NCBI GenBank assembly: GCA_022841345.1
Contig: JALHRR010000004.1
Location: 117,327-181,326 of the forward strand
Direction of reading: 5' to 3'
Length of the DNA: 64,000 nucleotides
DNA from: Saprospiraceae bacterium
GTDB taxonomy: Bacteria; Bacteroidota; Bacteroidia; Chitinophagales; Saprospiraceae
Made by a program: the position numbers and the translations under genes. Under the pieces are notes generated by a model. It did no database searches, was not told where the DNA came from, and saw only the letters and a list, made by a program, of their open reading frames with translations. Positions within the stretch are counted from its first letter, which is position 1, and every line of letters begins with the position of its first letter. Positions 55,638 through 63,690 of the stretch are shown piece by piece.

Positions 55638-55858
55638 AAAAATGCTTTTTTTGTTGAAGTGGAATATTTGGTTTTCAGCTTTGACGGGCAAATTGATCAA
55701 AATTCATCAAATATGAAAGTGTGGGGCTTGAAATTTGAGTTAAATTGAAGAAGGAAGAAGTTTTTGCCGCTGGACTTTTAAGTTAAAATAGAATACAACT
55801 TGTCTATACTATTCTCGTTTGCTTATCTTGTAACCAAATTTTGAAGAGAAAGCACTAC

Positions 55859-57022
55859 ATGATATCATATAGACATTCTACTAAATGCGACGGTAATTTG
55901 GGATTCTTTGAGTCGGAATCATGCATTTGTCCTGCCTGGCTCTCGTTTTGGAATTTAAGACTTACAATATTTATAAGTTATTTGTTTGTTCTGTCTTTCT
56001 TATTCTCCAGCCCCATTTCTGCAGCTGTTTCAATGCTCCATGCTCAAAGGCCAGCCAGATTTGACACTATAAAAGATACATATTGTACAGGTGAAAATAT
56101 TCGGTTTCAACAAGATGTAACCCACTGGAAGGGCAAAAGTTACTGGCGTGTTACTTATGATACAGGCGACATTATTGATTCACTGCTTTATCCGTTTTCA
56201 TGTAATAAAGGTGGATGGATTCAATTGACGCATTTTTTAGAATCAGAAGGAATGCGTGATTCATTCAGCAGATCTTTATTTATTGCCACAACACCTGTTG
56301 CCGAGTTGCCGCAGAATCTGAGTCTTTGTGAAGGCGAGGCTGTAGTTTTTGATTTTCCTGAAGAAGAAGAATTTAATATCCTTTGGCAGGATGGTTCAAC
56401 TGAGCTCAAATATGTTATCGAAAAAACAGGAAATTATGCAGTTGAAATCAGAGATCGGACAGGCAAATGTAAAATTGGTTCTAAATTTTTTGTCAAAGTC
56501 CTTCCAATACCAGAAGCGACCCTGGCACCCGATTATTATATATGTGAAAATGAAACTATTTGGATTGAGGTTAAGAATCTCAGAAATGTGAAGTCCTTGA
56601 TTTGGAATAATGGTTCCACCTTTCCGGATCCTGAAATTACTGCTCCCGGGGATTATATTGTGACCCTTCAAAATGGCGTCTGTGAAACCCAATTGAGTAC
56701 CGTTGTTCATCCGGATGATTGTCAGAGTTGTGAGTTTTACTTTGCGGATGCATTGGATTTGAGCACAGGCAGTTCAGATTTAGGCTGGATTTGGAGGACT
56801 ACTTGTGATGCTTACCAAATCCTCAATGGCGCTATTTTTAATCCATGGGGACAATCGGTTTATTTTTTCAATCCATTGGATCCTGTTCCCTGGAATGGTT
56901 ACTGTGGAAATGATTATTGCCCTGAAGCGGGTTATTCATATTTCGTGGATGTAGAGGTGTTGGATGAGAGAGGTGAATGGAAAAGGGAGAGATATTCAGG
57001 GACAATTAGGTTGGTTCGGTGA
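55859..57022 (+). CDS. Exported protein with gliding-motility-type (CHU_C-like) C-terminal domain
   Basis: 387 residues from the ATG at 55859; a TTG six codons earlier is also open. The hydrophobic signal segment is unusually far in (about residues 34-55, LTIFISYLFVLSFLFSS), so the true start may be later. The middle has Ig/PKD-like segments with paired Cys (TYCTGENIRF, LSLCEGEAVVFDF, YYICENETIWIEV). The C terminus, IFNPWGQSVYFFNPLDPVPW through YSGTIRLVR, matches the type B sorting domain pattern. Surface location expected; ligand unknown. Confidence 0.78.
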   Translation: MISYRHSTKCDGNLGFFESESCICPAWLSFWNLRLTIFISYLFVLSFLFSSPISAAVSMLHAQRPARFDTIKDTYCTGENIRFQQDVTHWKGKSYWRVTYDTGDIIDSLLYPFSCNKGGWIQLTHFLESEGMRDSFSRSLFIATTPVAELPQNLSLCEGEAVVFDFPEEEEFNILWQDGSTELKYVIEKTGNYAVEIRDRTGKCKIGSKFFVKVLPIPEATLAPDYYICENETIWIEVKNLRNVKSLIWNNGSTFPDPEITAPGDYIVTLQNGVCETQLSTVVHPDDCQSCEFYFADALDLSTGSSDLGWIWRTTCDAYQILNGAIFNPWGQSVYFFNPLDPVPWNGYCGNDYCPEAGYSYFVDVEVLDERGEWKRERYSGTIRLVR

Positions 57023-57391
57023 GGACTGGAGTGATGAGATATAAGAGATGAGATATAAGAGATGAGATATAAGAGATGAGATATAAGATATAAGAGATAA
57101 GAGATAAGATGGAACAGCCAGTTATGAGTTATGAGTTATCTGAAGGACCGCGCAGTAGAGCGAAGCGGCACCTCGCGGTGAATTATGAGTGTAACAGCCA
57201 GTTTCACATATTGTACTCTTAAAGTTGCTCTGCTTTACTCTGGGGACGTCACCTTTGGCAGCATAGCTGGCGAAGATGTCACCTTTTGCCATAGGCAAAG
57301 GATGTCACCTTGCAAGCGCAGCGAAGCAAGATGTCACCCCTTAGGATTATGAAGGCTTGTTGTTATGAATAGATTTAAAAATTAGGAGTAA
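57023..57391. repeat. Composite intergenic repeat region before the NtrC-type regulator
   Basis: 369 nt. (1) A 14-bp tandem repeat GATGAGATATAAGA, four copies at 57033-57088, running into GATAAGA repeats. (2) GAACAGCC at 57112 and TAACAGCC at 57192. (3) A G+C-rich hairpin with ACCGCG (57147-57152) pairing CGCGGT (57174-57179). (4) The hairpin array at 57245-57347. The same order occurs at 60.1-60.6 kb. No gene. Confidence 0.8.
57245..57347. repeat. Hairpin array with GATGTCACC direct repeats
   Basis: Repeats GACGTCACC (57245), GATGTCACC (57275), GATGTCACC (57301) and GATGTCACC (57330), spacing 26-30 nt. Between them lie three short hairpins: AGC-ATA-GCT inside an imperfect stem; CTTTTGCC-ATA-GGCAAAG; and CTTGC/GCAAG with loop AAGCGCAGCGAA. 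It ends CACCCCTTAGGA, like the radC-side array (CACTCCTTAGGA). Unlike the other arrays it does not abut a stop codon; the next gene starts 45 nt later. Confidence 0.8.
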
Positions 57392-58753
57392 ATGGATTTG
57401 AGAAAGGCCGGAATTTTGGTGGTGGATGATGACCCGGATGTCCTGACAGCAGTAAAGTTGTTGCTCAAGACGGAGGTACATCTTGTTCAAACCAGCAGGC
57501 ATCCGGAAGAGTTGCCGGCAATGCTGGCTTCACCCGGAATTGATTTGATTCTGCTGGATATGAATTTTCATTCTTCTATCCATACAGGAAATGAAGGACT
57601 TTTTTGGTTGAGGAAAATAAAATCACTGCGACCGGAAGTTTGTGTGGTCATGATTACAGCTTATGGGGATATTGATCTGGCAGTACAATGTTTGAAGGAT
57701 GGGGCTTCTGATTTTATTGTGAAACCGTGGGATAATGAACGCATGCTTTCTACTATCAGAGAGACGCTGAGGGCGAAAGGGAATCCGGTTAGGCAAAAAA
57801 ACAATATCGCCTCGGATGATCAGATTATCGGCAAGGAATTATTGGGAGAATCTGATATTATGCAGGACATCTTCCTTAAAATTAGTAAAGTAGCGCCAAC
57901 AGATGCTAATATTCTGATACTTGGTGAAAACGGAACCGGAAAAGATCTTATAGCAAAAGCTATACATCAACACTCCTTGCGTGCCAATAAACCCTATGTC
58001 AAAGTAGATGTAGGATCACTTACAGAATCCCTTTTTGAAAGTGAATTATTCGGACATGAGAAAGGTGCTTTTACAGATGCCAGAGAACAGCGGATTGGAA
58101 GATTTGAGATGGGAAGCGGGGGAACATTGTTTCTGGATGAAATTGGAAATATCAAGTTGCATCAGCAAGCAAGGTTATTAACTGCTTTGCAAAACAGGTA
58201 TATCTCTAGATTAGGCTCCAGTCAGCAAATTCCTATTGATATCAGATTGATTTGTGCGACAAATCTTCCGCTACATGAATTGGCTGACGAAAAGCAATTT
58301 CGTAAAGATTTGATTTACAGGATTAATACTGTTGAGATTATAGTGCCTCCTCTGCGTGATAGGGGAAATGACATCGAGCTGCTGGCCAATCATTTCTGCA
58401 GACAATATTCGATCAAATATTTGAAAGGCAATATCACCATCAATCGGGCTGCTATGGACAAATTGAGGAGACATCATTTCCCTGGCAATGTCAGAGAATT
58501 GCAGTATGCTATGGAAAGGGCAGTTATTATGGCTGAATCGGAGACACTAAGTGCTGAGGATATATTGTTTTCTCCAATCGAGCAAAATACTCCCGGGTCT
58601 CTGCCGGAAGCTCCTATGAATTTGAGCGAAATGGAAAAGCAAACCATTTTGCAAGCAATAGACAAGCATCGCGGAAACATTACAAAAGCTGCAGAAGAAT
58701 TGGGTTTGACCAGGACTGCATTGTACAGAAGAATGAATAAGTATGGAATTTAA
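57392..58753 (+). CDS. NtrC-family sigma-54-dependent response regulator
   Basis: 453 residues. Receiver domain 1-120 with phospho-acceptor Asp in LLDMNFHS and Lys in FIVKPW. AAA+ domain with Walker [10 protein letters not shown], the sigma-54 contact loop as GAFTDA and LFLDEIGN; C-terminal Fis-type helix-turn-helix ([19 protein letters not shown]). The receiver carries a short insert ([16 protein letters not shown]). Its gene overlaps that of the histidine kinase by 11 nt, a typical two-component pair. Targets would have -24/-12 promoters; none identified here. Confidence 0.95.
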   Translation: MDLRKAGILVVDDDPDVLTAVKLLLKTEVHLVQTSRHPEELPAMLASPGIDLILLDMNFHSSIHTGNEGLFWLRKIKSLRPEVCVVMITAYGDIDLAVQCLKDGASDFIVKPWDNERMLSTIRETLRAKGNPVRQKNNIASDDQIIGKELLGESDIMQDIFLKISKVAPTDANILILGENGTGKDLIAKAIHQHSLRANKPYVKVDVGSLTESLFESELFGHEKGAFTDAREQRIGRFEMGSGGTLFLDEIGNIKLHQQARLLTALQNRYISRLGSSQQIPIDIRLICATNLPLHELADEKQFRKDLIYRINTVEIIVPPLRDRGNDIELLANHFCRQYSIKYLKGNITINRAAMDKLRRHHFPGNVRELQYAMERAVIMAESETLSAEDILFSPIEQNTPGSLPEAPMNLSEMEKQTILQAIDKHRGNITKAAEELGLTRTALYRRMNKYGI

Positions 58754-60083
58754 TTCACTAGAATTCAAAGTGGCGATCAGACTTATTCTGATCTTCGGGC
58801 TTTTATGCGGAGCGGCATATCTTGTGATCAATCAACACTGGACTTTTGCAATTCTAACTTTGTTATTTACAGTTTGGCTGGGTTGGGAATTATTCAGAAT
58901 GATGACAAAAACACAGGATGAGCTGAATCAATTTCTGGACTCTGTTCAGTACAGGGATTTTTCCCGACATTTTGATGTGAGACATGCACCTGAAGAATTG
59001 AAACCATTGAGAAAAGGATTTAATCAAATCAATTCTGCCTTCAAAGTTATCAGTAAAGAAAAAGAAACGCAATATCTATATCTGGCGAAAATCCTGGAGT
59101 TGGTGGATACCGGGATTTTATCTTATGAACTAGCCTCCGGTGAAGTGATCTGGATGAACGAATCATTAAAAGCTATTTTGGGAATTCCTTATTTAAAGTC
59201 CATTCAATCTTTGCAGCAAAGGGATCATGAATTGTATGCTGAGGTGGTTTCATTGAAAGCTGGTGACAGCAAAATTGTCTCCATTACGCGGGATTATCAG
59301 ACGCGTAAACTGGTCTTATCCATGACGGCATTTCACACGGACGATAAGATATTTAGACTGGTTGCCTTTCAAAATGTCAATGAGGCACTGGATGAGACAG
59401 AATCACTTGCATGGCAGAAACTACTTAGCGTGATGACACATGAGATCATGAATTCTGTAGCTCCGATTTCTTCTCTGGCAAACACTTTAAAACTTCGGGT
59501 GGCTGAGATGGCAGCTGCTTCTGAAACTGATGCTCTGGAAGATATTGAGCTTGGGATTGACACAATCAGGAGGCGTAGTGAGGGTTTGATGCGATTCTCT
59601 CAGGTATACAGAAATCTCAATAAAATTGCTTCTGCAAATTTGCAGCAAGTACCTGTGCGCATGCTGCTGGAAAATGTTAAACAACTGATGTCTCCCACCT
59701 TAAGCAATAAGAATATTCATCTGGATATTCAACAGCAGGATATCAAGCTCCAATTGGAAGTGGATACGAATTTGATCGAACAAGTCCTTATCAATTTGCT
59801 GGTAAATGCCATTGAAGCACTTAAGGAAGTTGCAGAACCTAAAATCATCATCACTGCAAGCCTTGGGAATCACAATAAAGTCATCATCAAAGTGGCAGAT
59901 AATGGAGCGGGAATGGCACCGGAACTGCTCGACAAGATTTTTGTCCCCTTTTTCAGTACTAAAAAGAGCGGAAGCGGCATTGGTTTGAGCTTATGTAAAC
60001 AAATCATGTTATTACACCGCGGGCAGATTTTGGTGCAATCGGCGGAAGGGAAAGGGAGTGTTTTTACCTTGCAGTTTGGGTAA
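58743..60083 (+). CDS. Sensor histidine kinase, partner of the NtrC-type regulator
   Basis: 446 residues. Two N-terminal membrane helices (about 11-27 and 31-48) with almost no periplasmic loop, so sensing is probably cytoplasmic or in-membrane. A HAMP/PAS-like region follows (about 100-210), then the H box LSVMTHEIMNSVAPI, N box LINLLVNAIEAL, G1 DNGAGM and FFSTKKSGSGIGLSLCKQI. Start ATG at 58743 lies inside the end of the regulator gene, so translation is coupled. Confidence 0.93.
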   Translation: MEFNSLEFKVAIRLILIFGLLCGAAYLVINQHWTFAILTLLFTVWLGWELFRMMTKTQDELNQFLDSVQYRDFSRHFDVRHAPEELKPLRKGFNQINSAFKVISKEKETQYLYLAKILELVDTGILSYELASGEVIWMNESLKAILGIPYLKSIQSLQQRDHELYAEVVSLKAGDSKIVSITRDYQTRKLVLSMTAFHTDDKIFRLVAFQNVNEALDETESLAWQKLLSVMTHEIMNSVAPISSLANTLKLRVAEMAAASETDALEDIELGIDTIRRRSEGLMRFSQVYRNLNKIASANLQQVPVRMLLENVKQLMSPTLSNKNIHLDIQQQDIKLQLEVDTNLIEQVLINLLVNAIEALKEVAEPKIIITASLGNHNKVIIKVADNGAGMAPELLDKIFVPFFSTKKSGSGIGLSLCKQIMLLHRGQILVQSAEGKGSVFTLQFG

Positions 60084-60559
60084 ATCCAGATATGAGATAT
60101 AAGATATAAGAGATGAGCCGAAGGTCGCGCAGCTCCCGCAGGGTGCCTCGCGAATGGAACAGCCAGGAAGAAGGGGTAAGGCGTAAGGAATAAGGGGTAA
60201 GTGAACAGCCGGTGTGAGGAGTTATGAGTGATGAGTTATCCGCAGGATCGCGCAGTGGAGCGAAGCGTAACCTCGCGATGAATGATGAGTGAACAGCCGG
60301 GTGGTAGTTGAAAGTTGAAAGTTGAAAGTTGAAAGTTGAAAGTGGAACAGCCATGGGAATATCCAGTTATCATTTGAGAGTTATAAGTGAAAATTCCAGA
60401 AGTAGGGGCGAATGACAATTCGCCCAAGTTGCTCGCGAAGCACATCACCTTTTTGTTTTCGAAGCGAAGCTAAGGAAAACAAAAAGACATCACTTTTTCA
60501 TGGTTTATCCCATGAAAAAACATCACTTTTCAAGGCGAAGCTGCAGAAAAACATCACAT
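60084..60559. repeat. Composite intergenic repeat region between the kinase and ydeI-like genes
   Basis: 476 nt between convergent genes. GAACAGCC at 60157, 60203, 60291 and 60345 separates different simple repeats: AAGGGGTAAGGCGTAAGG at about 60173-60200, GTTATGAGTGATGAGTTAT at about 60220-60239, and GTTGAAA five times at 60307-60341. Two G+C-rich hairpins: TCGCG/CGCGA (60125-60153) and ATCGCG/CGCGAT (60247-60279). The hairpin array follows at 60443-60557. No gene supported. Confidence 0.8.
60443..60557 (-). repeat. Three-hairpin array with CATCAC repeats, abutting the ydeI-like stop codon
   Basis: Repeats at 60443 (CATCACC), 60486 (GACATCAC), 60521 (CATCAC) and 60551 (ACATCAC). Hairpins: 12-bp perfect stem 60449-60460/60475-60486 with 14-nt loop (contains AGC-GAA-GCT); 10-bp perfect stem TTTTTCATGG/CCATGAAAAA 60494-60503/60510-60519 with 6-nt loop; 5-bp stem TTTTC/GAAAA 60527-60531/60546-60550 with 14-nt loop (GGC-GAA-GCT). 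It ends 2 nt before the stop codon of the minus-strand ydeI-like gene. Confidence 0.85.
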
Positions 60560-61138
60560 CTACCGAAACTGCTTCGGTTTGAGTTTTTGAGCTGCTAATT
60601 CCACAATTTCATTGATGCGATTTTGGCGGGTCTCTGGTCTGCGGGCGAGGACAAGCCATTGAAGGATATTTCGTTTGTCGGATTTACTCAGACCCAGGAA
60701 ATATTCTTTTGCATCGGGGAAATTAGAAAATGCTTCTTCCAGATCATCAGGAATAATCCAGGCTTCGGCTTCATCCAGAATATTCCAATTGCCATTTTCT
60801 TTTGCGATTTCTATTACTTTCCAGCCAGCCGGCATGATCAGGTTTTCTTTTTGCAGTTTTTCTATTCTTTCTTTATTCAGTTTGGACCAGACACTTTTTG
60901 GTTTGCGTTTGGAGAAAAATTGCATGTATTTTTCTTCATCGATGGGTTTGGCTTTACTATCAATCCAGCCAAAACATAATGCTTCTTCCACAGCTTCATC
61001 ATAAGATATGGAGCTCTTTTTTGAATTTTTTTTGTAGTAAACAACCCAGACTGATTGAGCTTCCAAATGGTTTTTCTGAAGCCAGTCCCGCCATTCTTCG
61101 CGGTTTTTCAAATACAATTTTTCCTCTTTTTCTTCCAT
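60560..61138 (-). CDS. YdeI/OmpD-associated-family protein
   Basis: 192 residues, no signal peptide. Recognised by YLKNREEWRDWLQKNH at the start, EAVEEALCFGWIDSKAK, FSKRKPKSVWSKLNKERI and the C-terminal LARRPETRQNRINEIVELA. YdeI-type proteins are small cytoplasmic proteins tied to stress or peptide resistance in some enterobacteria; the exact activity is unclear. Both sides of the gene carry the hairpin array in the same orientation, about 890 nt apart. Confidence 0.9.
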   Translation of the reverse strand: MEEKEEKLYLKNREEWRDWLQKNHLEAQSVWVVYYKKNSKKSSISYDEAVEEALCFGWIDSKAKPIDEEKYMQFFSKRKPKSVWSKLNKERIEKLQKENLIMPAGWKVIEIAKENGNWNILDEAEAWIIPDDLEEAFSNFPDAKEYFLGLSKSDKRNILQWLVLARRPETRQNRINEIVELAAQKLKPKQFR

Positions 61139-61449
61139 GATTCAAAAATAGGAAAAAGCCTGCTTTTAGTAGTTAGCTTTTAGAGAGCAGCCACAACGAT
61201 TGGAGAATAAATTTGTCAATTTAGATGTCATTTCAAATTCAGACATCATTGACGAGATACATTTCTTGTTGCCATTCACGAAAAATTTGCAAATTTTTAG
61301 GACACCTGACTCCTTAATAAACTCGCGAAGCACATCACCTTGCAACTTTTGAGGCTTGGCCGAAAAAAAGTTGCAAGACATCACTTTTTCATGGTTAATT
61401 CCATGAAAAAACATCACGTTGCAAGGCGTAGCCGCTGCAAGACATCACA
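61139..61449. repeat. Intergenic region with hairpin array abutting copA
   Basis: 311 nt. 61139-61320 has no distinctive feature beyond GAGCAGCC at 61186. The array occupies 61331-61448: CATCACC 61333, GACATCAC 61377, CATCAC 61412, GACATCAC 61441. Hairpins: 12-bp stem 61339-61350/61366-61377 (loop contains GGC-TTG-GCC); 10-bp stem TTTTTCATGG/CCATGAAAAA 61385-61394/61401-61410; weak stem TTGC/GCAA 61419-61422/61437-61440 around GGC-GTA-GCC. It ends at the copA stop codon (61450-61452). Twenty nt at 61322-61341 are identical to 60432-60451. Confidence 0.85.
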
Positions 61450-63690
61450 TCAGCCCGCCCATTTCAGCCTCAAACTATTACTCACCACACTGACACTACT
61501 TAATGCCATCGCAGCTCCGGCAATCATAGGATTTAACAGGAATCCGTTGAATGGATAAAGAATTCCCGCTGCTAATGGAATTCCAATTATATTGTAAATG
61601 AATGCCCAGAAAAGATTCTGTCGGATAGTCCTGGCTGTTTTACCGGAAAGCCGGATGGCCATGGGGATTTTAAGAAGATCGGATGAAATGATCGTCATTT
61701 TGGCAACTTCCATCGCGATATCACTGCCACGGCCCATAGCAATACTCACATCTGCTTGTGCCAAAGCCGCGCTATCGTTGATTCCGTCACCGACCATTGC
61801 AACAGTTTTTCCCCGGGATTGAAGATCTTTGACGAAAGCCGCTTTTTGTTCCGGTAAAGTCTCGGCCTGGAAATGTTTAATACCAGTTTGTTGTGCAATG
61901 GACCGGGCTGTATTTTCATTGTCACCGGTCAGCATAAAGACTTCGATTCCGTCTTGCTGAAGTTCCTGAATAGCAGCTGCGGAGCCTGGTTTAATAGAAT
62001 CTGCGATGGCAATAAGGGCCAGAACTTTATCTGTGTCTGCGAACCAAACGACCGTCTTTGCGTCAGATGACCAGGATTCGGATTTATCCAGAAAATTTTG
62101 AGGAATACTGAGGCCTTTTTCCTTTAGCAGGTTTTTATTTCCTGCAAAATATTCTTTACCCTGAATTTTGAGACTTGCACCTTTGCCGGTGATGCTCTGG
62201 AAGTCTTCGGATGGTAATGATTTTGCATTATTCAAGTGAAGCACAATGGCTTCAGCAAGGGGGTGTTCAGATGATTTTTCTAGTGTGTATAAAATGTCTC
62301 TGAGAACTGCTTCGTCTGATATCCAGTCGATATTAGTCACAGCAGGTTTTCCTTCAGTAATGGTACCTGTTTTGTCCAGGATGATGGCATTTAGGTTTTT
62401 AGCCAGTTCAAGGCTTTGAGCGTCTTTGATAAGAATGCCTTTTTCAGCAGCTCTTCCTATTCCCACCATGATAGCTGTTGGTGTCGCTAATCCGAGTGCA
62501 CATGGACAAGCAATAATCAGTACTGTGACCATTGCCATTAGGCCATGAGTGAATCCATTCTCGCCACCAAAGATCCACCAGGCCGCAAAAGTGATCAATG
62601 CAATTGTAATAACAATCGGAACAAAAATGGCTGCAATTTTATCAACTAAGTTTTGAACAGGAGCTTTACTTCCCTGTGCATCCTCCACCATTTTTACAAT
62701 CCGTGCCAGCATTGTTCCTTTACCAACTTTCTCTGCCTTGTACCGAAGACTACCTTTTTGGTTGATCGTACCTGCAAATACTTTGTCATTTACTGACTTT
62801 AGCACCGGAATAGCTTCGCCACTCAACATGCTTTCGTCAACAAAGGAACTGCCATCCGTCACTACTCCGTCTACAGCTATTTTTTCTCCCGGTTTTACAA
62901 GCAGGAGATTTCCCACCTCAACTGCTTCGACAGGAATGAAAGCATGGTCTCCATTTTCTTTAAGGATTGTCACTGTGCTAGGTTGCAAACCCATCAGTTT
63001 CCGAATTGCTGAGGAAGCATTACCTTTTGCTTTTTCCTCCAGCCATTTTCCAAGTAAAATAAATGCTATTACAACCGCCGCCGCTTCAAAATACACATGA
63101 GGATGGATTCCTCTCGCATGCCAGTATTCAGGATTCAAAGTATTGAACACACTAAAAATATATGCCAGTCCTGTACTCAGCGCTACAAGGGTGTCCATGT
63201 TTGCGGAGCCATGGCGTGCTTGTTTCCACGCATTGATGAAGAAATTTTTCCCGAACCAAAGGATCACAGGTGTAGAAAGTATCCACATGATATAATTGGC
63301 GTATGGCATATTCATAAAGAACATTCCTATGATCATTACAGGAGTCGCAAAGATCATAGACCAAATCACCTTTACTTTCAGTTTGCGGTAATCATCTGAT
63401 TTTTTAATTTCCAGATTCTCTTTGGCAGATTCACTTTCATCAATAAACAAATCATAACCTACTTCCTGAACTGCAGTTCTTAGTTCTTCAGCAGAGACTA
63501 CCTCTGGTGAGAATTCTACCTTTGCAGTTGCTGTTGCCAGATTCACTGAAGCGGATATGACTCCAGCCTGTGCTTTGAGTGTCTTTTCTACATGATTCAC
63601 GCAAGATGCACAAGTCATTCCCTGAACGGGGAAGGTCTTTTCTATTGCGTTTTTTGCTGTTGCTGAATCTGATTTGATTTCTGTTGACAT
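61450..63690 (-). CDS. copA: Copper-translocating P1B-type ATPase
   Basis: 746 residues. One N-terminal heavy-metal-associated domain with GMTCASC (about residues 24-30), then eight predicted membrane helices with the CPC metal site in IACPCALGLATP, phosphorylation motif DKTGTIT, the SEHPLAEA His-Pro motif and GDGINDSAAL hinge. CPC plus GMTCASC indicates Cu(I) export. No copper regulator or chaperone gene is in the window. The stop codon is followed within a base or so by the hairpin array. Start is the ATG at 63690. Confidence 0.95.
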   Translation of the reverse strand: MSTEIKSDSATAKNAIEKTFPVQGMTCASCVNHVEKTLKAQAGVISASVNLATATAKVEFSPEVVSAEELRTAVQEVGYDLFIDESESAKENLEIKKSDDYRKLKVKVIWSMIFATPVMIIGMFFMNMPYANYIMWILSTPVILWFGKNFFINAWKQARHGSANMDTLVALSTGLAYIFSVFNTLNPEYWHARGIHPHVYFEAAAVVIAFILLGKWLEEKAKGNASSAIRKLMGLQPSTVTILKENGDHAFIPVEAVEVGNLLLVKPGEKIAVDGVVTDGSSFVDESMLSGEAIPVLKSVNDKVFAGTINQKGSLRYKAEKVGKGTMLARIVKMVEDAQGSKAPVQNLVDKIAAIFVPIVITIALITFAAWWIFGGENGFTHGLMAMVTVLIIACPCALGLATPTAIMVGIGRAAEKGILIKDAQSLELAKNLNAIILDKTGTITEGKPAVTNIDWISDEAVLRDILYTLEKSSEHPLAEAIVLHLNNAKSLPSEDFQSITGKGASLKIQGKEYFAGNKNLLKEKGLSIPQNFLDKSESWSSDAKTVVWFADTDKVLALIAIADSIKPGSAAAIQELQQDGIEVFMLTGDNENTARSIAQQTGIKHFQAETLPEQKAAFVKDLQSRGKTVAMVGDGINDSAALAQADVSIAMGRGSDIAMEVAKMTIISSDLLKIPMAIRLSGKTARTIRQNLFWAFIYNIIGIPLAAGILYPFNGFLLNPMIAGAAMALSSVSVVSNSLRLKWAG

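Noticed and set aside
61166..61417. 83-residue reading frame on the minus strand between copA and the ydeI-like gene
   Set aside because: It runs through the hairpin array, has no recognisable domain and no start-site support.
60432..61448. Integron-type gene cassette with attC sites
   Set aside because: No integrase in the window, no attC core (GTTRRRY) pairs, and three separate hairpins instead of one long imperfect palindrome. The cassette-like layout is kept as a finding without the integron label.
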